NCBI RefSeq assembly: GCF_030295915.1
Contig: NZ_AP027361.1
Location: forward strand, 2,418,001-2,482,000
Direction: 5' to 3'
Source of the DNA: Thalassotalea sediminis
GTDB taxonomy: Bacteria > Pseudomonadota > Gammaproteobacteria > Enterobacterales > Alteromonadaceae
DNA: 64,000 bases
Shown: in pieces, positions 28,067 through 36,654 of the stretch
Numbering within the stretch: position 1 is the first letter of the stretch
Layout of the letters: each line of letters starts with the position of its first letter
Notes under the pieces: generated by a model
The model's input: the letters and a program-made list of their open reading frames with translations, nothing else
The model's database searches: none
Told to the model about the DNA's origin: nothing
Program-made: the position numbers and the translations under genes

Positions 28067-28097
28067 ATTGCTCGCATAAGTTTCTGCGGCAATAAAA
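28063..28097 (+). other. Strong hairpin upstream of the YfcC-type transporter gene
   Basis: TTTTATTGC (28063-28071) pairs with GCAATAAAA (28089-28097), and CGCA (28073-28076) pairs with TGCG (28085-28088), leaving an 8-base loop. It ends 25 bp before the transporter start and shares bases with the T tail of the preceding terminator. It may be a second terminator, an mRNA processing/stability element or part of a competing structure. Confidence 0.55.
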
Positions 28098-28122
28098 GCA
28101 ATCTAAATAAAGAGTGAAATGA

Positions 28123-29592
28123 ATGAACAAAGCTATAAAGAATGGCTCAGCTAAATCAATGCCAGATGCCTTCATTATCCTATTTATTGTCGTTTTATTA
28201 GCCGCAATCGCTACCCACATTATTCCTGCTGGTAAGTTTAATACTGAACTTAATCCAGAAACAGGTAAGAAGATACTAGTTACTGATAGCTATCAAGTAG
28301 TAGAAAGTTACCAAGGAGTGCCGCTATTTTCGGAAAGTGGCGAGGTTGGTTTTTTTAACTTTGCCTTTGAAGGAATGGTTTCAGGCGATAAATGGGGATC
28401 TGCCATAGGTGTAATGATGTTTATCATTTTAACTGGTGGCGCTTTTGGCATAGTAATGCAAACAGGCGCTGTTGATAACGGCATACTTGCTTTGATTAAT
28501 AAAACACAACGCTTAGAACGACTATTTATTCCAATACTTTTTACATTATTTTCACTTGGTGGCGCAATCTTTGGTATGGGAGAAGAAGCTATCGCTTTTT
28601 GCATTGTATTGCTACCGTTGATGTTAGCCATAGGATACGATTCAATTACTACTGTTCTGGTGACCTATGTAGCAACACAAATTGGCTTTGCTGCGTCTTG
28701 GATGAACCCTTTTAGCGTTGCGATAGCACAAGGAATTGCAGAGGTACCGTTGTTATCGGGTATGGAATTTCGAATTATCATGTGGTTTGTGCTCACGATT
28801 ATCGGCGTTATATTTACCATGAAGTACGCGGCAAAGATAAAGGCGAACCCTGAGCTTTCACCTAATTACAATGTTGATATAAAAATACAAAAAAATACAA
28901 AAAGCCAAGTTGCTCAAACATTCAGTAAGGCGGACTCGGTCATCTTATTGAGCTTTTTTATAGCAATAGCATGGGTCATTTGGGGAGTTATTGCCAAAGG
29001 CTATTATATTCCTGAAATTGCTAGTCAATTTTTTACCATGGGTATTATCATCGGTTTTATTGCCATTTTAAGTAAGCGGCTTAACGTAAACCAAGTAGCA
29101 AATGCATTCAAAAAAGGGGCGCAAGAGCTATTACCTGCTGCAATGATAGTAGGTATGGCGAAAGGGATCGTCATCATATTAGGTGGTGATCAAGCTGATG
29201 AAGCTTCGGTACTAAATACTATTTTATATACTGCATCAAATGTCATCGGTGAATTACCGACCGTACTTTCTGCGCTGTTAATGTTTATATTTCAGTCGAT
29301 CTTTAACTTTTTTATCGCATCAGGATCAGGTCAAGCGGCGTTAACTATGCCATTAATGGCTCCTCTTAGTGATTTAGTTGGAGTTAGCAGACAAATAGCA
29401 GTACTTGCATTCCAACTAGGTGATGGCCTTACAAACCTTATTATTCCAACATCAGCGTCGTTAATTGGTTGTTTAGGTGTTGCTCGCATAGATTGGGGTG
29501 TTTGGGCAAAATTTATCGCTAAGTTTATGTTAGTGATAATGTCTGCCGCTAGCTTATTTATTATTACAGCAGTAATGATTAACTTTGCTTAA
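28123..29592 (+). CDS. YfcC family (DcuC-like) membrane transporter
   Basis: This 489-residue inner-membrane protein has about 12 hydrophobic segments. Family features are MPDAFIILFIVVLLAAIATHIIPAG reduced to the start PDAFIILF and IIPAGKF, the re-entrant motif GMGEEAIAF, SWMNPFSVAIAQ and the C-terminal SGSGQAALTMPLMAPL with PTSASLIG. YfcC proteins transport amino acids or small peptides, often basic ones, but specificity is poorly known. The gene lies between the TonB-dependent receptor and the isoaspartyl-dipeptidase-like gene (24 bp before the latter). I therefore infer uptake of beta-Asp-Arg or arginine from the periplasm. Confidence 0.88.
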   Translation: MNKAIKNGSAKSMPDAFIILFIVVLLAAIATHIIPAGKFNTELNPETGKKILVTDSYQVVESYQGVPLFSESGEVGFFNFAFEGMVSGDKWGSAIGVMMFIILTGGAFGIVMQTGAVDNGILALINKTQRLERLFIPILFTLFSLGGAIFGMGEEAIAFCIVLLPLMLAIGYDSITTVLVTYVATQIGFAASWMNPFSVAIAQGIAEVPLLSGMEFRIIMWFVLTIIGVIFTMKYAAKIKANPELSPNYNVDIKIQKNTKSQVAQTFSKADSVILLSFFIAIAWVIWGVIAKGYYIPEIASQFFTMGIIIGFIAILSKRLNVNQVANAFKKGAQELLPAAMIVGMAKGIVIILGGDQADEASVLNTILYTASNVIGELPTVLSALLMFIFQSIFNFFIASGSGQAALTMPLMAPLSDLVGVSRQIAVLAFQLGDGLTNLIIPTSASLIGCLGVARIDWGVWAKFIAKFMLVIMSAASLFIITAVMINFA

Positions 29593-29615
29593 TCAAACTG
29601 TATAAAGGACGTTTT

Positions 29616-30746
29616 ATGAAATTATTTAGACAGGCTGACGTTTATGCACCTGAACCACTCGGCATCAACGATGTATTAGTAGCGGGTGGTAAAATTATCA
29701 AAATTGCCAAAGATTTATCTCCATTTTTGGATTTAGATATCGAAGTTATTGACGTTAACCAGTCGCTGTTAGTACCAGGTTTTGTAGACTCGCTTGTACA
29801 TATAACAGGAGGTGGTGGTGAAGGTGGTTTTGCAACAAGAACCCCCGAAATGAAGATAGAAGAAGCTATTGCTGGTGGTGTTACAACAATCATTGGCGTG
29901 CTTGGCACAGACTCAATTACTCGCAGTCTCGAAAACCTATTAGCTAAAACTTACGCCCTAGAAGAGCAAGGAATAAGTGTTTTTTGTTATACCGGTTCTT
30001 ACCATATCCCTGCAGTTACGATCACTGAGTCTGTCACTAAAGATATTATGCTCATCAATAAATTTATTGGTATTGGGGAAGTAGCTATTGCCGATCACAG
30101 AAGTTCTCAAATTACTGTACAAGAATTGGCTCGTTTAACATCAGAAGCACGCGTTGCTGGAATGCTAGCGAATAAGGCTGGTATTGTTAGTATTCACGTA
30201 GGTGATGAACCCAGCGGTTTGTCAATACTGCACCAAGTAACAGAACAAACGGATATTCCCATAACACAGTTTTACCCTACTCATATTAATCGTACCAGCA
30301 ACTTATTATCTCAAGGTATTAAGTTTGCACAAGCAGGTGGTTTTTTAGACTTTACCACCAGTACTAATGAACAAATATTAGCGTCTGGTGAGGTTAAAGC
30401 AGCACAAGCTCTAGCTATGTGTTTAGATAAAGGTATTAATGTGTCTCAATTAACGATGAGCTCTGATGGTAATGCGAGCCTGCCTGTATTTGATGAACAA
30501 GGAGCATTGATTGATCTTCAAGTAGGCGAAGTAAAGAGTCTTCACCTATCGTTTGTCGAAGCGGTTACTGAATTTGATGTACCGATAGACACAGCTTTGA
30601 CTACCATCACAAAATCACCAGCTAACATATTAAAACTGCAAAACAAAGGAAGAATACAACAAGGGTATGACGCTGATATAAACCTACTCAATAAGTCAAC
30701 GTTAGCGGTTAGCTCTGTGTATGCAAAAGGCATTAAAATGACTTAA
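29616..30746 (+). CDS. Isoaspartyl-dipeptidase-like amidohydrolase with altered metal site
   Basis: This 376-residue cytoplasmic amidohydrolase aligns over its length with IadA (GGGGEGGFATRTPE, GVLGTDSITR, TGSYHIPA, DHRSS, PTHINR, SSDGNASLP). Compared with Escherichia coli IadA from memory, the metal-ligand HxH motif is LVH here (L60, H62). The carbamylated lysine is replaced by E155 (IGEVAIADHR). The ligands H194, H223 and D284, and the substrate residues E69, Y129 and R226, are kept. This suggests a single metal held by E155, H194 and H223, as in NagA-type enzymes. The expected job is splitting beta-Asp-Arg into aspartate and arginine. The start follows AAAGGA. It is the last gene of the cyanophycin locus. 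Confidence 0.85.
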   Translation: MKLFRQADVYAPEPLGINDVLVAGGKIIKIAKDLSPFLDLDIEVIDVNQSLLVPGFVDSLVHITGGGGEGGFATRTPEMKIEEAIAGGVTTIIGVLGTDSITRSLENLLAKTYALEEQGISVFCYTGSYHIPAVTITESVTKDIMLINKFIGIGEVAIADHRSSQITVQELARLTSEARVAGMLANKAGIVSIHVGDEPSGLSILHQVTEQTDIPITQFYPTHINRTSNLLSQGIKFAQAGGFLDFTTSTNEQILASGEVKAAQALAMCLDKGINVSQLTMSSDGNASLPVFDEQGALIDLQVGEVKSLHLSFVEAVTEFDVPIDTALTTITKSPANILKLQNKGRIQQGYDADINLLNKSTLAVSSVYAKGIKMT

Positions 30747-30791
30747 TTAATCGGTAGTATTAAAACACTAACGCCAACATCATGCTTATAA

Positions 30792-30828
30792 AAAGCTTAA
30801 GTAATTATAAGAGACTTACTTAAGCTTT
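30792..30828 (+). terminator. Terminator after the isoaspartyl-dipeptidase-like gene
   Basis: AAAGCTTAAGTAA (30792-30804) and TTACTTAAGCTTT (30816-30828) form a perfect 13-bp stem with an 11-base loop. The tail is only weakly T-rich. Confidence 0.65.
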
Positions 30829-31007
30829 AACTTAACTTTTATGAGCCCTTCCAAAATTTAACTCAAAGTTAGAAGCGTAGATAACAGCTTTGACTCATCT
30901 AGATGACATTTATCATTATTTCAGTTAAGCAGAATTTAAATAGTAAAAACAGTTCACTAATAAATCTGCAATGTGGAACTGATTTTGCTCAACATAATGT
31001 ATGTTAT

Positions 31008-31205
31008 TTACCGTATTTGGCTTATTTCATAGTTACAATATAAACGGCCAGCATGTCCTGTTTTACTATTAGTCGACAATGGTAAAAACTGAAAACCTTT
31101 CAATTCGCCCTCATTAATGCAACGTGTAAACACTTTGCGCTCAAAAATTAAAGTCGATTCTATTTGTGGACTATCTAAGAATAGAAATTTTACTTCTTTA
31201 AGTTG
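31008..31205 (-). pseudogene. Remnant of a protein gene, possibly an Imm11-like C-terminal end
   Basis: A 65-codon open frame without a start codon runs from after a TAG (31206-31208) to TAA (31008-31010). It encodes EVKFLFLDSPQIES, then ERKVFTRCINEGELKGFQFL. The ending resembles the C-terminal part of Imm11-type immunity proteins, where a ligand-binding-like strand precedes a GFxF motif. This is a weak match by eye. The missing start and in-frame stop point to a decayed gene. The small gene just upstream (31239-31607) may be another piece of the same locus. Confidence 0.35.
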
Positions 31206-31238
31206 CTAAGTGCCTTTGAATACCTGCTCATTATACAA

Positions 31239-31607
31239 TTAATTTGACGCATCCCACACATCTTCTTCAATATGAAAGTGACCATTTTTTAGTAACACTA
31301 AGGTGCTAGAGTTTAGACAATTTCGCACTGAATATTCACTTATCAATGGGATTTTGTAGGCATTTTTTACGTGTAAAATATCAGAACTTTTTACATCATT
31401 TGATATAAGGTACAGACCCATATTTTTTGCAGTAAAACTTTGCTTACTTGCAAGGCTTAGCCCGGTATTCGCTATAGAAAAGCCGAGTTTATTAACGAGT
31501 AACATAACATGTTCAGCGTTTTGCTTACTGCCGTTGCTCGGTGCATAAATTAAAGTATTATCACCAATAGTTTTTGGAAACGGTAATCTATTTACATCAA
31601 CGACCAT
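31239..31607 (-). CDS. Hypothetical protein, unknown function
   Basis: This 122-residue soluble protein starts at ATG 31607 and has mixed alpha/beta composition. It has no signal peptide or membrane helix and no motif I recognise (IYAPSNGSKQNAEHVMLL, HFHIEEDVWDASN). It stands alone on the minus strand, next to a decayed reading frame, in a 1.1-kb stretch with little else. It may be real, or part of a degenerating locus. Confidence 0.45.
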   Translation of the reverse strand: MVVDVNRLPFPKTIGDNTLIYAPSNGSKQNAEHVMLLVNKLGFSIANTGLSLASKQSFTAKNMGLYLISNDVKSSDILHVKNAYKIPLISEYSVRNCLNSSTLVLLKNGHFHIEEDVWDASN

Positions 31608-31919
31608 GTCAGTATTAGTTAACGACTATTACAGTACGTTAATTTCGGATCGTTGAAGATGTTTTCCATATAAATGTACCGTCGTCGGAGCACTACAGCC
31701 AACGATAAGTTCCAAAAAGCTATATTTTATAAAAACAAGTAACTTCTTCATATTATTAATAATTATTTCGTGCTATCCGTGGCATTTTATACAACTATGC
31801 CTAACTCACGTATAATTTTTTTCAAAATATAACTACACTATAAAAAGCGATGTTTAATAGTATCATTCATTAGACAAAGCGCATTTAAAACAATAATCAA
31901 TAAAAATAAGAAGGTAAAT
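31608..31919. other. Non-coding stretch, nothing definite seen
   Basis: These 312 bp are very AT-rich. The right end carries the ribosome binding site AGAAGG for the gene at 31920 and presumably its promoter. No convincing gene, repeat or hairpin was seen. Confidence 0.5.
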
Positions 31920-32351
31920 ATGACGCAAGAAACAAAAGTACCAAAATGGTTTTATATCGTAGGTATCATCGCGCTTATTTGGAATATGCTAGGGCTGATG
32001 GCTTTTGTAGGCCATATTATGATGACACCAGAAATGATAGCTAAACTTCCAGAGGCTGAACAAGCTCTTTATCAGAATAATCAGCCATGGGCGACAATCG
32101 CCTTTGCCACAGCCGTTATCACTGGCACTCTTGGCTGTATTTTAATATTACTAAAAAAAGCGTTGGCAAAAAGTCTATTTATTCTGTCATTTGTCGCCGT
32201 TATTGTTCAAAACTTTCACGCTTTTTATATTATCGACTCACTGGCTGTTTACGGCAGTACGAGTGTGATCATGCCCTCTTTAGTTGCTATTGTAGGCCTA
32301 TTACTCATTTGGCTATCAACAAAGGCAACTCGTCGAGGATGGTTAAAGTAA
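31920..32351 (+). CDS. Small four-helix membrane protein, unknown function
   Basis: This 143-residue inner-membrane protein has four predicted helices (about 9-31, 55-75, 80-102 and 112-134). The loop between helices 1 and 2 is conserved-looking and amphipathic (MMTPEMIAKLPEAEQALY). Proteins of this plan occur in Alteromonadales and Shewanella, sometimes labelled sugar-transporter-like without evidence. I do not assign a function. The start has AGAAGG six bases upstream. It converges on the alpha/beta hydrolase gene. Confidence 0.75.
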   Translation: MTQETKVPKWFYIVGIIALIWNMLGLMAFVGHIMMTPEMIAKLPEAEQALYQNNQPWATIAFATAVITGTLGCILILLKKALAKSLFILSFVAVIVQNFHAFYIIDSLAVYGSTSVIMPSLVAIVGLLLIWLSTKATRRGWLK

Positions 32352-32364
32352 TTTTAGTGTCAGG

Positions 32365-33246
32365 TTAATGATCATTAAGCCATGCTAAAACTGCAGGAAA
32401 ATGATCATTAACGGCTTGTGCATCCGTTAATATGTTAATGTGATCATAATCTTTCAAATTTCCGGCACGTTTAGAGAGCAAGCTTACTTTAGCGTCAGGT
32501 TTAGTCTCTTCAACAAAAGCTTTTACGTCGTCAATATGGCCAAGTAAATCATCTTTTAAACCGGTTAAATGCCAGGTTGAAGGCCATACGGTTTGTTTCG
32601 CGGCTTGTCCATAGTCAAACTTATCTTCGGGATCATGCCATGGGTTAGGCTTAACCCAGTAGGTGCATTGATGTAAAAACCGACGTGTTTCATTATCTGC
32701 ACCAAATTTTAGCTTAACGGCATCAATGTAACCTTTACGTTTTGCTAAAAACGGCGCTATTCGATTGAACAATAGATCAACTTTCCAAAACTTATTAAAT
32801 GTTTTTCGAAATAGACTGCGTTTTGTGCCAAAACAAACAAGTTTACCAATATGCTTTTGCATTAAAGGAAAACGCGCAAAGCTACTACAAAAGATAACAC
32901 CTCCCCAAGAGTGACAAATAACGTGCATCGGTTGGCCTGTTTTCTCAGCAACAAATTTAACAAGGTTTGGAACGTCATCAATAATCATTTCATGTTGGCC
33001 GTGCGCCGTTGTTTCTTGTAACGTTGGTGTGCTTTGACCTTTACCTCTAAAATCAGGTACATAAACATCAAACCCTTGCTGAGCAAGATAACATGCTAGG
33101 CCTTTACCAGACTCGGTATAGAATATTTTGCCATTCTCTATTGTGCCATGAAGCATCAAAATGGGCGTTCCACCCTGTTTTTTGAATATATGGCGTACGT
33201 GAAGTTTGTGATTTTCACTGGTAACAAATAAAGATTCTTGCTTCAT
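32365..33246 (-). CDS. Alpha/beta hydrolase
   Basis: This 293-residue soluble protein has the alpha/beta hydrolase fold. The oxyanion segment is MLHGTIENG, followed by PDFRGKGQS. The nucleophile Ser is in CHSWGG (the G-x-S-x-G elbow with Cys at the first position), and the likely catalytic His is in DYDHINIL near the C-terminus. The family includes esterases and lipases. The substrate cannot be told. It lies 118 bp downstream of a PepSY-type membrane protein gene on the same strand. Confidence 0.85.
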   Translation of the reverse strand: MKQESLFVTSENHKLHVRHIFKKQGGTPILMLHGTIENGKIFYTESGKGLACYLAQQGFDVYVPDFRGKGQSTPTLQETTAHGQHEMIIDDVPNLVKFVAEKTGQPMHVICHSWGGVIFCSSFARFPLMQKHIGKLVCFGTKRSLFRKTFNKFWKVDLLFNRIAPFLAKRKGYIDAVKLKFGADNETRRFLHQCTYWVKPNPWHDPEDKFDYGQAAKQTVWPSTWHLTGLKDDLLGHIDDVKAFVEETKPDAKVSLLSKRAGNLKDYDHINILTDAQAVNDHFPAVLAWLNDH

Positions 33247-33364
33247 TATATATTCGCTTATTTATATGATGTTTAACGAACCGACAACATCGTATTTAAC
33301 ACATAAGCTACCTTACACAACAAGAGGTCAGACCTCAATACAAGTGTACTTATTTAGTAGACAC

Positions 33365-33961
33365 TTACTTACGAATTCGTGGTTTAAATGTCATCCACGT
33401 ACCAACACCTGCAAGTATCACGACAAGTATCAAGCCAATAACACCTAAATACTGGTCTATTGTTTTGTGCCCTGTCCAGCGTAAATAATGAATGTTATAC
33501 ATGGTATTGATAAAGTGCGTATCTTGCCCTTGCTGACGTAAACTCAATTGCTGCCAGTTTAAGGTAATGTTGACATCTGTCGTGGTAACCGCTTGATTAC
33601 CATCAATTGATAAAACATCACCGTATCGTGCTTTATTCGCCGTAATAGCATCTTGAATTAATGCGTTAACTTGTTGTTCATTCGGACTATCTATTACCGC
33701 CCAGTTTGGCATTAAATAATTCAACCACTTTTTTTTGGTTTTCAACATCACATGATGACCTAAAATGGTCTTAATTTGTCTCACTTCGCGCCAATCACCT
33801 TCAGGCAGGCTAATAGTTTGCTTAATTGGATAAGCCTTAATATACAATGGCTGATACGCCGTCTGATAACCTGGTTTGAAAAAAAAGTAAACGCCTGTAA
33901 TTGCCCACGCTATAAATGGCAATAACATAATTAACCCTAGCACTTGATGAAATTTACGCAC
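33365..33961 (-). CDS. PepSY-associated membrane protein
   Basis: This 198-residue protein has an N-terminal membrane helix (about 5-28, after RKFHQVLGL), a periplasmic part (30-160) and a C-terminal helix (about 167-190). The HxxxG start and YNIHYLRWTG before the second helix are typical of short PepSY-TM proteins found near iron or flavin reductase genes. It is about half the length of full four-helix PepSY-TM proteins. The start codon is GTG with GGGAG four to five bases upstream; the nearby ATG is out of frame. Confidence 0.75.
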   Translation of the reverse strand: MRKFHQVLGLIMLLPFIAWAITGVYFFFKPGYQTAYQPLYIKAYPIKQTISLPEGDWREVRQIKTILGHHVMLKTKKKWLNYLMPNWAVIDSPNEQQVNALIQDAITANKARYGDVLSIDGNQAVTTTDVNITLNWQQLSLRQQGQDTHFINTMYNIHYLRWTGHKTIDQYLGVIGLILVVILAGVGTWMTFKPRIRK

Positions 33962-34069
33962 ACATAACTCCCTTTAAAATAAGGAAATTATTTTAACCTT
34001 TTGACACTACGATAAGAAAGGAAAATATAGACTAATTGCTAGTTTATACAATGCGTTATGTAACGGATA

Positions 34070-34096
34070 AAAAAACCTGCATAAAGCAGGTTTTTT
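34070..34096 (-). terminator. Terminator of the branched-chain dehydrogenase operon
   Basis: AAAAAACCTGC (34070-34080) pairs with GCAGGTTTTTT (34086-34096) around a 5-base loop. The stem is perfect, and on the minus strand it ends in a T run 14 bp after the E2 stop codon. Confidence 0.85.
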
Positions 34097-34109
34097 CAAT
34101 GATTTTACA

Positions 34110-35666
34110 TTAGCTCATATGAACAAGCATATTGGTAGGATCTTCTAAGAAAGACTTCCACAGATTGCTAAAGCGAGCAATTGTGCCTCCATCAATTACA
34201 CGATGATCACCAGACCAACTGACTTGCATAATTGAACGTGCTTCTACCTCGCCTTGTTCATTAAAACGAGGTAAAGTTTGTAGCTTACCCAATGCAACAA
34301 TTGCTGATTCAGGCTTATTTATAATAGGTGTTGCTACCGTACCACCAATAGCACCAATATTTGAAATCGAAATTGTACCACCTTTTAAATCTTCAGCCGC
34401 TACGCGACCAGAACGCGCATCATTGGTTAGTCGAGTAATATCTTTAGCAAGATCAAGAATAGATTTAATTTGCACTTGCTTAATATTAGGGACTAATAAG
34501 CCAACTTTTGAATCTACAGCCATGCCAATATTATGATCATCAAAATACGTTAACTCTGTGCAATCTTCGTTTGGCTGTGAGTTTATAACGGGAAACTCTT
34601 TCAATGCTAAAGACATTGCTTTCATGAAAAAAGGCATCATAGTAAGCTTAATATCTTGTTTCGCATATACTTCTTTAAGCTCTTTACGCAGCTTTATCAA
34701 TTTAGTCATATCTATTTCTTCACAATACGTAAAGTGAGGTATTGTTGAAACAGATGCAACCATTGCCTTAGCCATTGCGGCTTTAACACCACGTATAGGT
34801 TCAACGCGAGTACCACCTGCGCTTTGTGTTGCCGTCACTGTTGTACTCGTTGTAGTTGATCTAGCCCCATCTTTATAAGCTATTACATCATCTTTATATA
34901 CACGGCCTTTTTTACCACTACCTGGTATTTCATGGATGTTAACGCCTAATTCTCGTGCCACACGGCGAACTGCTGGGCTCGCAACCGCTTTTTTATTGCT
35001 AACCTTGTTGGTATTCGGTTCAACATTTGGCGTTTGATTAGTCGATGGTACCGAAGCTACTGCTACTTTCTCAGCTACTGGCGCAGGCGTATTTACTGAG
35101 TCAGTTGATATACGTTCTAGGGAAAACAAAGGGGCATGTACTTTAGCAATTTCGCCTTTGGCATAATATAGCTTAACAACAGTGCCAGAGTGCATCGCGG
35201 GAATTTGTACAAGCGCTTTGTCTGTCATAACATCTGCAACAGGCTGATCTTCTTCAATTTGATCGCCTTCTGCAACTAACCACTCTACAACTTCACATTC
35301 AACAATACCTTCACCTATATCAGGTAAAATGAAGTCTTCTACAATTTTTCCACCCGTATCTACACTAGTCGTTTGTATCGCAGTTTCATTTTGCACTGTT
35401 TCAGTAGCTGGCTCTTCGGATACATCACCTTCAGGTGTCATTGCAAATAATGGTGAATGAACTTTTGCGATATCACCCTTGGCATAATATAGCTTATCAA
35501 CAATGCCTGAATGCATCGCTGGTATTTGCACGAGAGCTTTATCAGTCATGACATCAGCAACGGGTTGATCTTCTACTATTTGATCACCCTCTTTTACTAG
35601 CCATTCAACCAGTTCACATTCAACGATACCTTCTCCGATGTCCGGTAAAATAAAATCAATGCTCAT
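34110..35666 (-). CDS. bkdB: Branched-chain 2-oxoacid dehydrogenase E2 (dihydrolipoamide acyltransferase), two lipoyl domains
   Basis: This 518-residue E2 core of the branched-chain 2-oxoacid dehydrogenase complex transfers the acyl group from lipoate to CoA. Lipoyl domain 1 covers 4-74 (Lys43 in TDKALV) and lipoyl domain 2 covers 111-181 (Lys150). The peripheral-subunit-binding domain is at about 229-263, and the catalytic domain covers about 287-518 with H488 and D492 in DHRVIDGG. Branched-chain E2 proteins often have one lipoyl domain; here two nearly identical ones occur. It follows E1 beta by 10 bp. No E3 gene is in the operon, so a shared lipoamide dehydrogenase is expected. Confidence 0.95.
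   Translation of the reverse strand: MSIDFILPDIGEGIVECELVEWLVKEGDQIVEDQPVADVMTDKALVQIPAMHSGIVDKLYYAKGDIAKVHSPLFAMTPEGDVSEEPATETVQNETAIQTTSVDTGGKIVEDFILPDIGEGIVECEVVEWLVAEGDQIEEDQPVADVMTDKALVQIPAMHSGTVVKLYYAKGEIAKVHAPLFSLERISTDSVNTPAPVAEKVAVASVPSTNQTPNVEPNTNKVSNKKAVASPAVRRVARELGVNIHEIPGSGKKGRVYKDDVIAYKDGARSTTTSTTVTATQSAGGTRVEPIRGVKAAMAKAMVASVSTIPHFTYCEEIDMTKLIKLRKELKEVYAKQDIKLTMMPFFMKAMSLALKEFPVINSQPNEDCTELTYFDDHNIGMAVDSKVGLLVPNIKQVQIKSILDLAKDITRLTNDARSGRVAAEDLKGGTISISNIGAIGGTVATPIINKPESAIVALGKLQTLPRFNEQGEVEARSIMQVSWSGDHRVIDGGTIARFSNLWKSFLEDPTNMLVHMS
35124..35657 (-). repeat. Duplicated lipoyl-domain coding segment inside the E2 gene
   Basis: 35445-35657 and 35124-35336 encode the two lipoyl domains of E2, offset by 321 bp. 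They share most residues and long runs of bases, for example around the shared TDKALVQIPAMHSG. The likeness suggests a recent duplication or ongoing gene conversion. Confidence 0.85.
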
Positions 35667-35676
35667 GTTTTCAGTC

Positions 35677-36654
35677 CTAGTAATTTATGCTTCGCTTAAT
35701 CGCTTCATACACTTTTAAGTGATCAGCGGCATGTTCTTTTTCTAAAGAAAGTGGGTATGGTGTATCAATACCACAAACCCTTTCGATAGGAGATTCCAAA
35801 TGTAAGAAACACTCTTGCTGTATAGTTGCAGCAATTTCACTCGCAAAGCCAGCGGTTAACGGTGCTTCTTGTGAGATTAATAAACGTCCAGTTTTTAATA
35901 CCGAATTAGCAATGGTTTCTACATCCCATGGTAAAATAGTACGTAAATCAATGATTTCACATGAAATACCATCTTTCTTCGCCATTTCTGCCGCTTTTTC
36001 TATAATTTCCATTTGTGCGCCCCAAGCAAGTAAAGAAATATCACTGCCTTGCTGAGTAACTTCCGCCTTACCAATCGGTAATTGATAATCTTCTTCTGGC
36101 ACCTCACCAACAGAAGCGCGATATAGACGTTTAGGTTCAAAGAAAATAACAGGGTTATCATCTCTAATTGACGCGAGTAAAAGCCCTTTTGCCTGATAAG
36201 GATTACGCGGCACAACAATTTTTAAGCCTGGTGTATGGGCAAAATATGCTTCTGGGGATTGACTGTGATACAAACCGCCCGCAATACCGCCACCGTATGG
36301 AGTACGAATCGTTAAATTACCAACATTAAATTCATTACCACTACGATACCTAAATTTTGCCGATTCATTTACGATTTGATCGAAAGCGGGAAAAATATAA
36401 TCAGCAAATTGTATTTCAGCAATCGGTGTACTGCCTTGCGCCGCAAGGCCATTAGCAAAACCAATGATACCTTGTTCTACAAGCGGTGTGTTAAAGCAAC
36501 GAGCTTTACCATATTTTTCTTGTAAACCACTAGTTGCTCTAAATACACCACCAAAGTGGCCAACATCTTCGCCAAAGCAAAGTGCGCTATCATTCTCTGC
36601 CATGGCAATATCTAGGGCGTTATTAATTGCCTGCAATAAATTCATTTGTGCCAT
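35677..36654 (-). CDS. bkdA2: Branched-chain 2-oxoacid dehydrogenase E1 beta subunit
   Basis: This 325-residue subunit has transketolase-type pyrimidine-binding and C-terminal domains: [16 protein letters not shown], the [13 protein letters not shown] segment, [10 protein letters not shown] and [15 protein letters not shown]. With E1 alpha it carries out TPP-dependent decarboxylation of the oxoacids from valine, leucine and isoleucine. Its ATG overlaps the E1 alpha stop by one base (TAATG), which indicates translational coupling and an equal subunit ratio. Confidence 0.95.
   Translation of the reverse strand: MAQMNLLQAINNALDIAMAENDSALCFGEDVGHFGGVFRATSGLQEKYGKARCFNTPLVEQGIIGFANGLAAQGSTPIAEIQFADYIFPAFDQIVNESAKFRYRSGNEFNVGNLTIRTPYGGGIAGGLYHSQSPEAYFAHTPGLKIVVPRNPYQAKGLLLASIRDDNPVIFFEPKRLYRASVGEVPEEDYQLPIGKAEVTQQGSDISLLAWGAQMEIIEKAAEMAKKDGISCEIIDLRTILPWDVETIANSVLKTGRLLISQEAPLTAGFASEIAATIQQECFLHLESPIERVCGIDTPYPLSLEKEHAADHLKVYEAIKRSINY

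Noticed and set aside
35124-35657. Possible repeat array or CRISPR-like structure
   Set aside because: The repeats are two in-frame copies of a lipoyl domain inside a coding sequence.
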